A program made the translations under genes and the position numbers. From Sphingomonas sp. Leaf67 (lineage in GTDB: Bacteria > Pseudomonadota > Alphaproteobacteria > Sphingomonadales > Sphingomonadaceae), in NCBI RefSeq assembly GCF_001421965.1, contig NZ_LMLP01000019.1, forward strand, positions 124,001 through 188,000: a stretch of 64,000 bases of DNA. Reading direction: 5' to 3'. Below the pieces are notes generated by a model. The model was given only the letters and a program-made list of their open reading frames with translations, was not told the origin of the DNA and ran no database searches. Shown piece after piece: positions 27,708 to 36,433 of this stretch; within the stretch, counting starts at the first letter, position 1; every line of letters starts with the position of its first letter.

Positions 27708-27739
27708 CGCCAGACGCTTACGCAACGGCGGAGAGCCGT

Positions 27740-28144
27740 TCATCCGCGGTTGGTTCGCGACGCCTGTGCCGTGCTGATGCTGGCGAGCATCGTTTCATAT
27801 TGGTCGGTGTTGAAGCCGGCGTCGAAGAATGCCGCGAGTTCGTGAACCGGTACGGCATAGCCGCGATGCCAGCTGAGCACCGCCATGCGCCGCAGCGCCT
27901 CCAGCTTCGGATCGGCGAGATTGGGATCACGGCGGCGGGTGCCGAAGACACGGCCGAGCGCGATCGACAGCGGCGACGGTTCGCGCAGCGACGCCATCCG
28001 GTCGCGTTGCGCCAGGGCGACGACCGACCATTCCAGCGCGGTCAGGCCGGTCGGGGTCGGTTCGACGATAACGGGCGCGACAATGGCAGGTGCGGCGGCG
28101 GGGGTGGCGAACAGCGTGTCGCCGGAGAAATCGACATAGGCCAT
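27740..28144 (-). CDS. Hypothetical protein, 134 aa
   Basis: I do not recognise this protein. It begins MAYVDFSGDTLFATPAAAPA, has a Pro/Val-rich linker (PAIVAPVIVEPTPTG) and then a helical domain of about 85 residues (LTALEWSVVALAQRDRMASLREPS, DPKLEALRRMAVLSWHRGYAVPV, LAAFFDAGFNTDQYETML). No signal peptide or membrane helix is evident. The ATG at 28144 was preferred to one 45 nt upstream. It is convergent with the sugar dehydrogenase and downstream of tetR; two repeats of the putative TetR operator lie about 270 bp upstream. Confidence 0.7.
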   Translation of the reverse strand: MAYVDFSGDTLFATPAAAPAIVAPVIVEPTPTGLTALEWSVVALAQRDRMASLREPSPLSIALGRVFGTRRRDPNLADPKLEALRRMAVLSWHRGYAVPVHELAAFFDAGFNTDQYETMLASISTAQASRTNRG

Positions 28145-28480
28145 GAGAAATCCTCCCTTGGGTTCCAAGGCATCCAGCAGCGGGCGCACGAGGGCGACCG
28201 CAAAAGGCCCCCCTTTCGGAGCCGAGACGCTGGTGCGGGGACGCAGATCGCCGACGCCTGCGACGCGGAGGTCGAGCGGAAGCAGTCTGCGGGTCGTAAA
28301 GTTGATGAAGGTTACACGTACCGCCGAATTACGGGGCGGTCACGACGCGACGTCAGGTTCGGGCATAGCGGCATCCTTGCGAGCGCCGGGACATCAACGC
28401 GATGCCCTCTTCTATACTGACCGGTATATTAAGCAGCGATCGGTCCGTCAACGCCTTTTGTACCGGTCGGTAGAATAATT
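28145..28480. other. Intergenic region between the hypothetical gene and tetR
   Basis: No gene is seen in these 336 bp. They hold two copies of a 12-bp motif listed separately and, next to the tetR stop, a 13-bp palindrome TAGAATAATTCTA at 28471-28483. Confidence 0.5.
28413..28473. promoter_or_regulatory. Two putative TetR-family operator copies
   Basis: TACTGACCGGTA at 28415-28426 (within TATACTGACCGGTATA) and TACCGACCGGTA, read on the minus strand at 28472-28461, agree at 11 of 12 positions. Each is nearly palindromic, as TetR-dimer sites usually are. A third, 10 of 12 copy (TAACGAACGGTA, 29092-29103) touches the tetR start codon, which suggests autoregulation. Confidence 0.55.
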
Positions 28481-29092
28481 CTACGAAGCCGGCCACATCA
28501 GCAGGCTGGTATCGACGATGCGTTCGAGGTCGGCGCGGGTCGCGCCCGATCCGGCCTGTACCGCCATTCCCTGCACGATCGCGTAGAGATAGCTGGTCAG
28601 CCCATCGATATCGACATGACCGGGCAGGTCGCCGTCGCGCTTGGCCTGTTCGAAGCGCTCGAGCAATGCCGCCTGCGACGAGGCACGACGCTGCATCACG
28701 TCGGCCTTGATCGACTCCGCTTCGGCACCGCACGCGGTCGCGCTGATGACGCCGAGGCATCCTTTCGGATCGCAACTGCTCATCTGCGCATCGATCGCGC
28801 CGCGCATCAGCCGTTCGGCGACGGCACGTGCGGTCGGCTGGCGCAGCGCCTCACGCATATATTCGAGCTTTTCGGATTCGTAGAGTTCGAGCGCCTTGTG
28901 AAACAACGCTTCCTTGTTGCCGAACGCCGCGTACAGGCTGGGTTTGGTGATCCCCATCGCCTCGGTCAGGTCGCTCATCGAAGCGCCCTCATACCCCTTC
29001 GACCAGAAGACCCCGAGCGCGGCCGCCAGCGCCTTGTCGACGCAGAACTCGCGGGGCCGGCCCTTGGCGGCAATCGTCAACGTCTTTTCCAT
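28481..29092 (-). CDS. TetR/AcrR-family transcriptional repressor
   Basis: The 203-aa protein starts MEKTLTIAAKGRPREFCVDK. The N-terminal helix-turn-helix at about residues 20-60 is typical (ALGVFWSKGYEGASMSDLTEAMGITKPSLYAAFGNKEALFHKAL). The C-terminal ligand domain contains a Cys-rich stretch (AQMSSCDPKGCLGVISATACG) shared with the TetR_C_16/YxaF-like branch. ATG 29092 follows the open frame's first good start; an upstream ATG would add 22 unconserved residues. A motif resembling the two downstream repeats overlaps this start. The effector is unknown. Confidence 0.9.
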   Translation of the reverse strand: MEKTLTIAAKGRPREFCVDKALAAALGVFWSKGYEGASMSDLTEAMGITKPSLYAAFGNKEALFHKALELYESEKLEYMREALRQPTARAVAERLMRGAIDAQMSSCDPKGCLGVISATACGAEAESIKADVMQRRASSQAALLERFEQAKRDGDLPGHVDIDGLTSYLYAIVQGMAVQAGSGATRADLERIVDTSLLMWPAS

Positions 29093-29193
29093 AACGAACG
29101 GTACATATTCTATTCGGGCCGTGGCGCAAGGGGAGTCCCGATCGACGGGCGCGGACAAGCTGCCGGCGATCGACGATCCGCCATCGACCGTCA

Positions 29194-29218
29194 GCGGCGC
29201 CCCGGGGCGGGGCGCCGC
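29194..29218 (-). terminator. GC-rich hairpin after phoD
   Basis: An 11-bp perfect stem (GCGGCGCCCCG and its complement) with a 3-nt GGG loop lies 6 bp beyond the phoD stop. No U-tract follows on the minus strand, so termination by this hairpin alone is uncertain. Confidence 0.55.
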
Positions 29219-29224
29219 CGATCG

Positions 29225-30877
29225 TCAGGCCGTTTCGATCCCCCGCGCCCGGTCGAGGGTGACGCGGTGGCGGGCGACGACCTGCCGATCGAACGGTTTG
29301 GCCATCACCGTTGACACCGCGACATGCTCGGCGACCGCGGCATCGGGGGTGAGCGTCAGCAGCGTATAGCCCTTGTGATCCTGATCGCAGAACACGACCT
29401 CGCGGTTCGCCTCGGCGATATACTCGCCGATGCCCGGCAGCACTGCGCCGAACGACGGGCTGGAGATCGCGGTGCAGCCGAATTCGGCCGCGACCAGCTG
29501 CCCACCATCGTCGTACAAATCGTTCGACCATGCGGCATGGCTGTCGCCCGCCAGCACGATCGGCCGGCTGCCCGCCCGCCGGAACGACTGGTACAGCCGT
29601 TCGCGCGCCGGCGGATAGCCATCCCACGAATCGAGGTTGAACGGCGCGCCCGCACGATAGCCCGCAATCGCGGCGGTCATCCGCGCCCGCCAGGCATCGG
29701 ACAGCTTCGCCATGGTCGCCGCGAACCGCTCCGCCCCCATCAGCTTCGGCAGGTCCGGTCCGTCGATCCGCGCCATCACCACCTGATTGCCGAGCAACTG
29801 CCACGGCTTGCCGGCCTGAACCGACCGGGCCAGCGTCTCCTGCAGCCAGCGTTGCTGGGTCGCGCCCAGCAATTCGCGGTCGGGCCGGGCGCGGGCAGCA
29901 AGGACCGCCGCGACCTCGTCGGGTTCGCGCGTGTCGCCCTTGAACGCCACCTGCTGCGATCGGGCGAGCAGTCGCGTTTCGACCATGGCCAGCGTGGCGA
30001 GATCGCCGAATTCGAAGCTGCGATAGATCGCCTCGCGCCCCAGTCCGCGGCGCGATTCGCGGATCGGCATCCATTCGAAATAGGCCTGCATCGCCACCGC
30101 TTTGCGCGCGCCCCAGTCGCCCTCGATCGCGGGATCGTGGTTCTCGGCACCGCCGACCCAGTCGTCATTGGCGACTTCGTGATCGTCCCACACGCAGATG
30201 AAGGCGGCACGGGCATGGGCCGCCTGCATATCGGGATCGTGCTTCACCTGTGCATGGCGGCGACGATAATCGTCGAGACTGACGATCTCGTGCGACGGAT
30301 CGGGCAACCGGTCGAGCTTGCGCCCGATGTCCGCGCCATATCCGTCCGCGCCATATTCATAGATGTAGTCGCCGAGATGGACGACCGCATCGAGCCGCGG
30401 CAACGCCGCCATGTCGGCATAGGCGTTGAACAGCCCGCCCGGATACAACTGACACGACGCCACCGCGATCGTCAGCCGGTCGACGCGCCCGCAGGGCAGT
30501 GTCCTGAACCGCCCGACCGGCGAACGCGCCCCGTCCGGACCCGCGAACCAGAACCAATAGTCGCGCCCCGCTGCCAGCCCTGACACCTCGACCTTCGCCG
30601 TATGGTCCGCCGCCGCCCGCGCGGTGATCTTGCCCGACCGGAGGGGCTTCGCATCGGGGCCATCAGCGACATGCCATTCCAGCGCCACGTCGCCTCCCCC
30701 GTCCACGACCGTGGCGCGGGTCCATAACACCGCCCCGTCCGCCGCCGGATCGCCGCTGGCGATACCGTGGTCGAACCGCGCCGTGCGCGCGGTCGCCGCC
30801 GTGGCGAACCCCGGCAGGGCCAGTCCCGCGCCGCTGCCCAGCAGTGCCAGCGCCCCGCGCCGTCCGATCGTCGTCAT
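29225..30877 (-). CDS. phoD: Tat-exported alkaline phosphatase PhoD
   Basis: PhoD is a periplasmic, metal-dependent phosphodiesterase/alkaline phosphatase. The 550-aa protein opens with a twin-arginine signal (MTTIGRRGALALLGSGAG) and Ala cleavage region near residue 30. An N-terminal Ig-like PhoD_N domain follows (FDHGIASGDPAADGAVLWTRAT), then the metallophosphatase domain: VASCQLYPGG, VVHLGDYIYEYG, FICVWDDHEVANDDW, LLGNQVVMARID and IVLAGDSHAAWSNDL. The last part includes a conserved EFGCTAISSPSFG. Its ATG overlaps the stop of a small upstream reading frame as ATGA. No pho box was recognised. Confidence 0.93.
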   Translation of the reverse strand: MTTIGRRGALALLGSGAGLALPGFATAATARTARFDHGIASGDPAADGAVLWTRATVVDGGGDVALEWHVADGPDAKPLRSGKITARAAADHTAKVEVSGLAAGRDYWFWFAGPDGARSPVGRFRTLPCGRVDRLTIAVASCQLYPGGLFNAYADMAALPRLDAVVHLGDYIYEYGADGYGADIGRKLDRLPDPSHEIVSLDDYRRRHAQVKHDPDMQAAHARAAFICVWDDHEVANDDWVGGAENHDPAIEGDWGARKAVAMQAYFEWMPIRESRRGLGREAIYRSFEFGDLATLAMVETRLLARSQQVAFKGDTREPDEVAAVLAARARPDRELLGATQQRWLQETLARSVQAGKPWQLLGNQVVMARIDGPDLPKLMGAERFAATMAKLSDAWRARMTAAIAGYRAGAPFNLDSWDGYPPARERLYQSFRRAGSRPIVLAGDSHAAWSNDLYDDGGQLVAAEFGCTAISSPSFGAVLPGIGEYIAEANREVVFCDQDHKGYTLLTLTPDAAVAEHVAVSTVMAKPFDRQVVARHRVTLDRARGIETA

Positions 30878-31092
30878 AGGAAGGTTCCTGTTCGTAAAGG
30901 GGTCAGAATCACACCGTCCGCTGCGCGACTAGGACACGCGGCTGAACGGCGATGAGGGAGGGATTGCCGAAGCCGCCGCCGGTGCTGCGGGCGTCGAAGT
31001 TCGATATCCGGCGCGGAGACGGCGCCTGCGCCCGTCAGCGAACCGGATACCAGCAGGCCCGCGAAGAGAGGGCCATGCGAAACCGAAACCAT
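30874..31092 (-). CDS. Small secreted-looking ORF before phoD, possibly frameshifted
   Basis: A 72-aa frame starts at ATG 31092 with an excellent AAGGGAG ribosome-binding site and a plausible signal peptide (MVSVSHGPLFAGLLVSGSLT, Ala-x-Ala-like end). It ends overlapping the phoD start as ATGA. After about residue 28 it becomes Arg-rich and non-coding in character, while the next frame reads NFDARSTGGGFGNPSLIAV and stops at 30909. Either this is a tiny coupled leader or a secreted protein with a 1-nt frameshift or decay. I cannot decide between them from the sequence. Confidence 0.35.
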   Translation of the reverse strand: MVSVSHGPLFAGLLVSGSLTGAGAVSAPDIELRRPQHRRRLRQSLPHRRSAACPSRAADGVILTPLRTGTFL

Positions 31093-31182
31093 GGAAGCTC
31101 CCTTTCTACAGGGGCAAGCCATTGGCGACGGTTGATGAAGCTCCCGCGACGTCGTCGTGACGCGGGTGTTACAGATGCCGGT

Positions 31183-32781
31183 TTAGCGCGCCTCGTCCTC
31201 GCGATAGGCGAAATATCGGAAATCGGCGGGCGTGCCCTGCCCCGACATGTCCTGACACGCCATGCCGACGAACGCGCCGGTGAAGTTCGGCAGGCCGGTG
31301 ATCGTCGCTTCGTCGGACAGGAGGCTGGCGTCGAACACGCCGTCCAGCCATTGCCAGTCGGCCAGTCCCGTCGCGCGAAAGGCGAAGCGCAGCCGTTCGT
31401 GATCGACCTCGGCGCGCAGTTCGATCGGACCGGTGGGTATGGCGATCGACACGGACGCGCGGCTGCGCCCCTCGCCGATCGGTTCGACCGACAGGACCTG
31501 CAACCGGCGTTGTCCGGCATCGTCGGCGGTCAGGTGCAGGAAATGGAATTTGGTCGAATTGTAATAGCAGACCAGCCCGGCCGCCTGCTGGAAATCGGTC
31601 GGGGTGAAATCGACCTCGGTCTCGGCGGTGTAGCAGAATGCCTGTTGCCGGCGGGCGACCAGCGCCTGTTCGAAATGGCTGCCGATCGTTTCGCGGCCGT
31701 GGAGGCGCAGATGGCCGGGCCGTGCGGACAAGCTGAACAGGCGGTCGGGATAGGGGGTGCGCAGCCACTGGAACGGTTCGGGCAGGTCCGGGCCGTCGAA
31801 CATATCGCACCGGTCGATGGCGGGCGTGTCGGTCGCGATGCCCGGGACCGTCGCCTGTGGCAGCGCGGGTCGCAGCCAGCCGTCCGCACCCCACGTCATC
31901 GGCTGGATCGCCGTTTCGCGGCCCAGTACGCAGCGGTCGCTACCGGGCAGCGGACGGCCGCATAGATAGGCGAGCCATGTCTCACCGGTGGGTGTCTCGA
32001 CCAGATCGCCATGGCCGGTGCGTTGCAGCGGCAGGTCGGGCCGGCCGCGCGCGGTCAGGACCGGGCCATCGGGATGGACGTCATAGGGGCCGAACAGGTC
32101 GCGCGAACGGGCCATGACCACCGCATGGTTGCGTTCGGTACCCCCCTCGGCGACGAGCAGGTGATACCAGCCGTCCCGCTTGTAGAGGTGCGGGCCTTCG
32201 GTGAAGCCGAGCGATGTCCCTTCAAAGATGGTGCGGCGTTCGCCGGTCAACCGCCCGGTGGCGAGGTCCATCTGCTGCACCACGATCCCGGCGAAGCGTT
32301 TGCGGTCGGAGCGGTGATCCCACAGCATGTTGAGCAGCCAGCTGCGCCCGTCCTCGTCATGGAACAGGGCGGGGTCGAAGCCGCTGCTGTTGAGATGCAC
32401 CGGATCGGACCAGTCGCCATCGATCCGGTCGCTCCACACCCAGTAATTGTGGAAATCGCGCAGCGACGCGCCCTTGGCCCCGTCGACGGTGGTGCGACCG
32501 TAACGCTTCACGTCGGTGAAGATCAGGTGGAAGCGGCCGTCGGCATAGCTGAGGTCGGGTGCCCAGACCCCACAGGAATCGGGGTTGCCGCGCATGTCGA
32601 GCTGGCCGGGGCGGCGCAGCGGCCGGGCGACGAGCCGCCAGTAGGCGAGGTCGCGCGAATGATGGATCTGCACGCCCGGAAACCATTCGAAGGTCGAGGT
32701 GGCGATGTAATACTCCTCGCCGACGCGGACGATCGACGGGTCGGGATTGAACCCGCGCAGGATGGGATTGCCGATGGTCAT
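31183..32781 (-). CDS. GH43 family beta-xylosidase/arabinofuranosidase
   Basis: The 532-aa intracellular enzyme (no signal peptide) has an N-terminal five-bladed beta-propeller with the GH43 catalytic triad: Asp14 in RGFNPDPSIV (base), Asp136 in SSGFDPALF (pKa modulator) and Glu195 in GFTEGPHLY (acid). From about residue 330 it has the concanavalin-like C-terminal domain typical of beta-xylosidases (FSLSARPGHLRLHGRET, FCYTAETEVDFTPTD). It probably releases xylose and/or arabinose from imported oligosaccharides. ATG 32781 overlaps the stop of the MFS gene as ATGA, so transporter and hydrolase are one operon under the LacI-type site upstream. Confidence 0.92.
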   Translation of the reverse strand: MTIGNPILRGFNPDPSIVRVGEEYYIATSTFEWFPGVQIHHSRDLAYWRLVARPLRRPGQLDMRGNPDSCGVWAPDLSYADGRFHLIFTDVKRYGRTTVDGAKGASLRDFHNYWVWSDRIDGDWSDPVHLNSSGFDPALFHDEDGRSWLLNMLWDHRSDRKRFAGIVVQQMDLATGRLTGERRTIFEGTSLGFTEGPHLYKRDGWYHLLVAEGGTERNHAVVMARSRDLFGPYDVHPDGPVLTARGRPDLPLQRTGHGDLVETPTGETWLAYLCGRPLPGSDRCVLGRETAIQPMTWGADGWLRPALPQATVPGIATDTPAIDRCDMFDGPDLPEPFQWLRTPYPDRLFSLSARPGHLRLHGRETIGSHFEQALVARRQQAFCYTAETEVDFTPTDFQQAAGLVCYYNSTKFHFLHLTADDAGQRRLQVLSVEPIGEGRSRASVSIAIPTGPIELRAEVDHERLRFAFRATGLADWQWLDGVFDASLLSDEATITGLPNFTGAFVGMACQDMSGQGTPADFRYFAYREDEAR

Positions 32782-34019
32782 ACGGACTTTCGTATCAGGG
32801 TCCACAGCAGCGCGGCACCGACGAGGTCGAGCAGCCCGAGCAGGATGAAGAAGGGTTGATAGCCGACGCTGTCGACCATCGAGCCGAGCACCAGCGTGAA
32901 GATCAGCACGCCGAGATTGGCGGCGGTGCCCGATACTCCGGTTGCGGTCGCCACCTGATCCTGCGGGAACAGGTCCGACGTCATGGTGATGACGGTCACC
33001 GACAACGTCTGGTGCGCGAACCCGCCGAGGCAGAGCAGCGCGACCGCCGCCAGCGGGCTGCCGACCGTGCCGACGAACATCATGCCGGTCATCAGCACCG
33101 CGCCCAGCGTGAATGCCCAGCGGCGGGCATCGATCAGGTCGACCCCGCGCCGCTGCAACCATGCGACGACTGCCGGACCGGCCAGACAGCCGAGATCGGC
33201 GGCGAGGAACGGCAGCCATGCGAACATCGCGATCTGCGTCAGGTCGAACTGCCGCACCTGTACCAGGTACAGCGGCATCCACAGCGACAGCATTCCCCAT
33301 ACCGGGTCCGCGAGGAAGCGCGCGGCGGCGATCGTCCACAGGTTGCGCCGGCGCAGCAGTTCACGCAGCGGCGGACGGCGACGCTGTTGCGCCAGTGCCG
33401 GCTCCTGCCCGCCGAGGATCAGGTCGCGTTCCTCCGCCGACAATGCGCGATGCCGGCGCGGCGGGGCATACCAGGCCAGCCACGCGCAGACCCAGAGCAG
33501 CCCCAGCCCACCGGCGACGAAGAACGCCGCCCGCCAGCTATAGTTGAACACCGCCCATGCAACGAGGACCGGCGCCAGCACTGCGCCGAACGACGCACCG
33601 ATCTGATAGATGCCGCCCGCCACGCCGCGTTCGCGCGCGGGAAACCATTCGGCGACGACCTTCATTCCCGCCGGCTGCGCCGATCCCTCGACCAGCCCCA
33701 GCGCACCGCGCAGCGCGGCGAAGCCGAACCAGCCCGCCGCCAGCCCATGGCCCATGGTGATGAACGACCAGACCGCGACGAACAGGGTGAAGCCGATCTT
33801 CAACCCGATCAGGTCAAGCAGATAGCCCGCGACCGGCTGGAACATGATTCCGAACTGAAAGGCGCCGGTGATCCACGAATATTGCGCGGACGATATCCCC
33901 TGTTCGGTCATGATCGCGGGTGCGGCGACGCCGAGGATGCTGCGGGTCAGGTAATTGATGACCATCGCGCCGACAAACAGCGCGATGATGGTCCAGCGCA
34001 CCGATTTGAATCGCGCCAA
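32778..34019 (-). CDS. MFS transporter (probable xyloside/hexuronate importer)
   Basis: The 413-aa protein has 12 predicted membrane helices and major-facilitator features: the N-terminal segment WTIIALFVGAMVINYLTRSI, the GLVEGSAQPAGMKVVAEWFP motif and a second-half FLADPVWGMLSLWMPLYLVQ. The sequence resembles the anion:cation symporter (ExuT/hexuronate) branch. No ATG fits; I chose TTG at 34019, preceded by GGGAGGGG at 4 nt. The frame continues upstream only through the divergent regulatory region. A GGTAACGTTACC palindrome sits just upstream. Substrate is inferred from the coupled GH43 gene. Confidence 0.85.
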   Translation of the reverse strand: MARFKSVRWTIIALFVGAMVINYLTRSILGVAAPAIMTEQGISSAQYSWITGAFQFGIMFQPVAGYLLDLIGLKIGFTLFVAVWSFITMGHGLAAGWFGFAALRGALGLVEGSAQPAGMKVVAEWFPARERGVAGGIYQIGASFGAVLAPVLVAWAVFNYSWRAAFFVAGGLGLLWVCAWLAWYAPPRRHRALSAEERDLILGGQEPALAQQRRRPPLRELLRRRNLWTIAAARFLADPVWGMLSLWMPLYLVQVRQFDLTQIAMFAWLPFLAADLGCLAGPAVVAWLQRRGVDLIDARRWAFTLGAVLMTGMMFVGTVGSPLAAVALLCLGGFAHQTLSVTVITMTSDLFPQDQVATATGVSGTAANLGVLIFTLVLGSMVDSVGYQPFFILLGLLDLVGAALLWTLIRKSV

Positions 34020-34031
34020 CTTACCCCTCCC

Positions 34032-34043
34032 GGTAACGTTACC
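34032..34043. promoter_or_regulatory. LacI-type operator
   Basis: The 12-bp perfect palindrome GGTAACGTTACC has the central CG and A/T-flanked layout of LacI/GalR-family operators. It lies 13-24 bp upstream of the MFS start, in the region shared with the divergent lacI-type gene, where a bound repressor would block transcription or elongation. Confidence 0.7.
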
Positions 34044-34203
34044 ATTATTGGGTAGGCGCTTTCGGTCGGGTGGCGCAAGCCCGATATCGGCACTTGCCGG
34101 GCGTGGTCCGGCACCGATACGGTGCGCCGATGGACGACCGCGTATCGCGCAGCGTGCGGCGTCGATCGGCCATCGCGATCCGCAATCCATCGCAGAGAGA
34201 CGC

Positions 34204-35235
34204 TTGACCCAACCCCCTCGCCGACGTCGCAGCGTCACGATCATCGATGTCGCGAAACACGCCGGGGTATCGCCGATGTCGGTGTCGCGGGTCATCAACG
34301 GCGACAGCGGCGTGCGCAGGGAGACCCGCGCGATCGTCAACGATGCGATCCGCGAACTGAACTACAAGCCGAATCTGATGGCACGCAGTCTGGTGACGTT
34401 GCAGGAGATCCGCATCGGCGTGATCTATTCCAACCCCAGCGCCGCGTTCATGAGCGATTTTCTGGCCGGCGTGTTCGAGGAGGCATCGAACCGCGCGGCG
34501 CAGTTGATCCTGCTGAAAGGGCAAGCCGGCGGCGCGCCGACCGCCGATGCGGTCAGGCGGTTGCTGGGTTCCGGCATCGGCGGTGTAATCCTCGCTCCAC
34601 CGCTGGGCGAGGCGGAAGGTCTGCGCAGAATGCTGCACGATGCCGCATTGCCGGTGGCGGTGGTCGGTGCCGTCGCCAGCGACGCGATCTCGGTCGGGAT
34701 AGACGATCACCGCGCAGCACGTGACATGACCCGCCACCTGATCGCGATGGGGCACCGCCGGATCGGCTTCGTCGTGGGCAATCGCGGACAGCAGGCGAGC
34801 ATCGCCCGGCTCGACGGGTTCCGCGCCGCCGTCGCCGATGCGGGCGACGTCACGGCGACGATCGTACATGGGGATTTTAGCTATGCATCGGGCCTGATCG
34901 CGGGCGAGCGACTATTGGGGTCGGACGATCGCCCGACAGCCATCTTCGCCAGCAACGACGACATGGCGGCGGCGGTGGTTTCGGTCGCGCACCGCCGCCA
35001 CCTCGACATCCCCGCCGACCTGACCGTCACCGGTTTCGACGACAGCACGGCAGCGGTCACGCTGTGGCCGCCACTGACGACGATCCGGCAACCGGTACAG
35101 CAGCTTGCCGCCGAGGCGTTGCAACTGCTGATCCGCGAGATGCGCGCCGGCAAGCCGCTGCCCGCCGAGGAACGGTTGCGGGTGCTGGAGCATGTGTTGG
35201 TCGAACGCCAGTCGACGGCACCGCCAGCCACCTGA
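34204..35235 (+). CDS. LacI-family transcriptional repressor
   Basis: The 343-aa regulator has the N-terminal helix-turn-helix and hinge (VTIIDVAKHAGVSPMSVSRVINGDSGVRRETR, about residues 9-40, with the LMARSLVTLQ hinge helix) and a periplasmic-binding-protein-type sugar-sensing domain (IRIGVIYSNPSAAFMSDFLAG through FASNDDMAAAVVSVAHRRHLDIPADLTVTGFDDS). No in-frame ATG precedes the domain after the MFS overlap; TTG 34204 with GAGAGA upstream is the best start. Divergence from the MFS-GH43 operon and the GGTAACGTTACC site suggest that it represses them until an oligosaccharide or its product binds. Confidence 0.9.
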   Translation: MTQPPRRRRSVTIIDVAKHAGVSPMSVSRVINGDSGVRRETRAIVNDAIRELNYKPNLMARSLVTLQEIRIGVIYSNPSAAFMSDFLAGVFEEASNRAAQLILLKGQAGGAPTADAVRRLLGSGIGGVILAPPLGEAEGLRRMLHDAALPVAVVGAVASDAISVGIDDHRAARDMTRHLIAMGHRRIGFVVGNRGQQASIARLDGFRAAVADAGDVTATIVHGDFSYASGLIAGERLLGSDDRPTAIFASNDDMAAAVVSVAHRRHLDIPADLTVTGFDDSTAAVTLWPPLTTIRQPVQQLAAEALQLLIREMRAGKPLPAEERLRVLEHVLVERQSTAPPAT

Positions 35236-35286
35236 CGTTGCGCGGCGTCGCCCGCCATGACGCGCTGCCCACGGTGAACACCGCAG

Positions 35287-36375
35287 CTAAGTCCAGTACA
35301 ATACGCGCGCGGCCGGGAGGGTCGTGGCGATCGCTTCGGCAAAAAATTCCCGCAGCGCCCGCATGGTTTCGGCGTCGTACACCTGCTTCTCGGTGCCGAA
35401 CTTCGTCCGCTTGGTCGTCCGGTTCGCCGGCCCCATGTTGAGCGACGATCCGGGATACCAGCGGTCCAGCACCGCTTTCGAACCGGCGGTGAAGCGATGG
35501 GTGATGAGTTCGATCGTCAGGTCGAGATCGGGCACCGCCCCCAGCGCGGCCGCCGCATCGGCCAGCAACGCACCATAGGCTTCGCGCCACCCGTCGGCCG
35601 CGATGATCGGTGCGATCGTCAGCCCGACCGGATATCCGGCCATCGCCATCCGCGCCAACCCCGCCAGACGCGCGGCGACGGGATCGGTGCCCCCTTCGAA
35701 CCGGGCGAAGGCCCGCGGGTTGATCGACGCGCGCATCCGCGTTCGACCGCGATGGTTCAGGCCGATCAGCGGCTCGACGCCGGCGAACTTGGTCGTGAAG
35801 CGCAGTTGCACCGGCGCATCCCACCGGCCGAACCACGCGATCGTCGCCGACAGGGCACCGGTGATCGGTTCCAGCGCGAGCGGGTCGGTATAGCAGGACG
35901 CCTCGAACGTCGTGCCCTCCCCGGCGCGATCGCGATTGCGCGAGGTCACGCTGCCCTGCCCCAGATAGTCGGGCAGTCCGTCCAGTATCTCGTCGAGATT
36001 GGCATAGACCCGCGTGATCGGCGGCCCCTTCAGCGACCCGGCCAGGTAACAATAGCCGCAATGCGCCGGGCACCCCTCCGCCAGATCGACCCGCCAGTCG
36101 GCGCTGGGCGCGATCGGTTGCAGCCGACGCCTGGACGGCGGCGCGACCACCACCGCCAGCGTCGCCTTCGCCGCGGCATAGGCGCGACGCGGATCGTCGG
36201 GCAGGTCGAGCGCGAGCCGGTCGCCGGGCAACAGCACGACCTCCACCCCCTGCGCCGCTGCCCGCTCGGCGATGGCGCGCCCATGGGCGAACGTCATCGA
36301 CGACCGGGTGACCAGCAAGCGGCGCGGTCGCCATGCCAGCGGCGCCGGCGACGGCGGGAGGGGGACGACAGCCAT
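35287..36375 (-). CDS. Spore photoproduct lyase-family radical SAM protein
   Basis: The 362-aa protein has the radical-SAM cluster motif CPAHCGYCYL (CxxxCxxC, about residue 103). It also has FEASCYTDPLALEPIT, whose cysteine aligns with the catalytic hydrogen-donor cysteine of Bacillus SPL, and the C-terminal GPANRTTKRTKFGTEKQVYD typical of the family. SPL reverses the spore photoproduct, a UV thymine dimer. Sphingomonads do not sporulate, so the substrate here may be a related photolesion or an unknown one. I start at ATG 36375 (MAVVPLPPSP) because upstream in-frame residues overlap the gene before it. It is convergent with lacI. Confidence 0.83.
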   Translation of the reverse strand: MAVVPLPPSPAPLAWRPRRLLVTRSSMTFAHGRAIAERAAAQGVEVVLLPGDRLALDLPDDPRRAYAAAKATLAVVVAPPSRRRLQPIAPSADWRVDLAEGCPAHCGYCYLAGSLKGPPITRVYANLDEILDGLPDYLGQGSVTSRNRDRAGEGTTFEASCYTDPLALEPITGALSATIAWFGRWDAPVQLRFTTKFAGVEPLIGLNHRGRTRMRASINPRAFARFEGGTDPVAARLAGLARMAMAGYPVGLTIAPIIAADGWREAYGALLADAAAALGAVPDLDLTIELITHRFTAGSKAVLDRWYPGSSLNMGPANRTTKRTKFGTEKQVYDAETMRALREFFAEAIATTLPAARVLYWT

Positions 36376-36433
36376 CGCCCCCCAACGATCCACACCGGCA
36401 GACGGTCCGGTACGATCGCCCTGCGTTGCGTCG

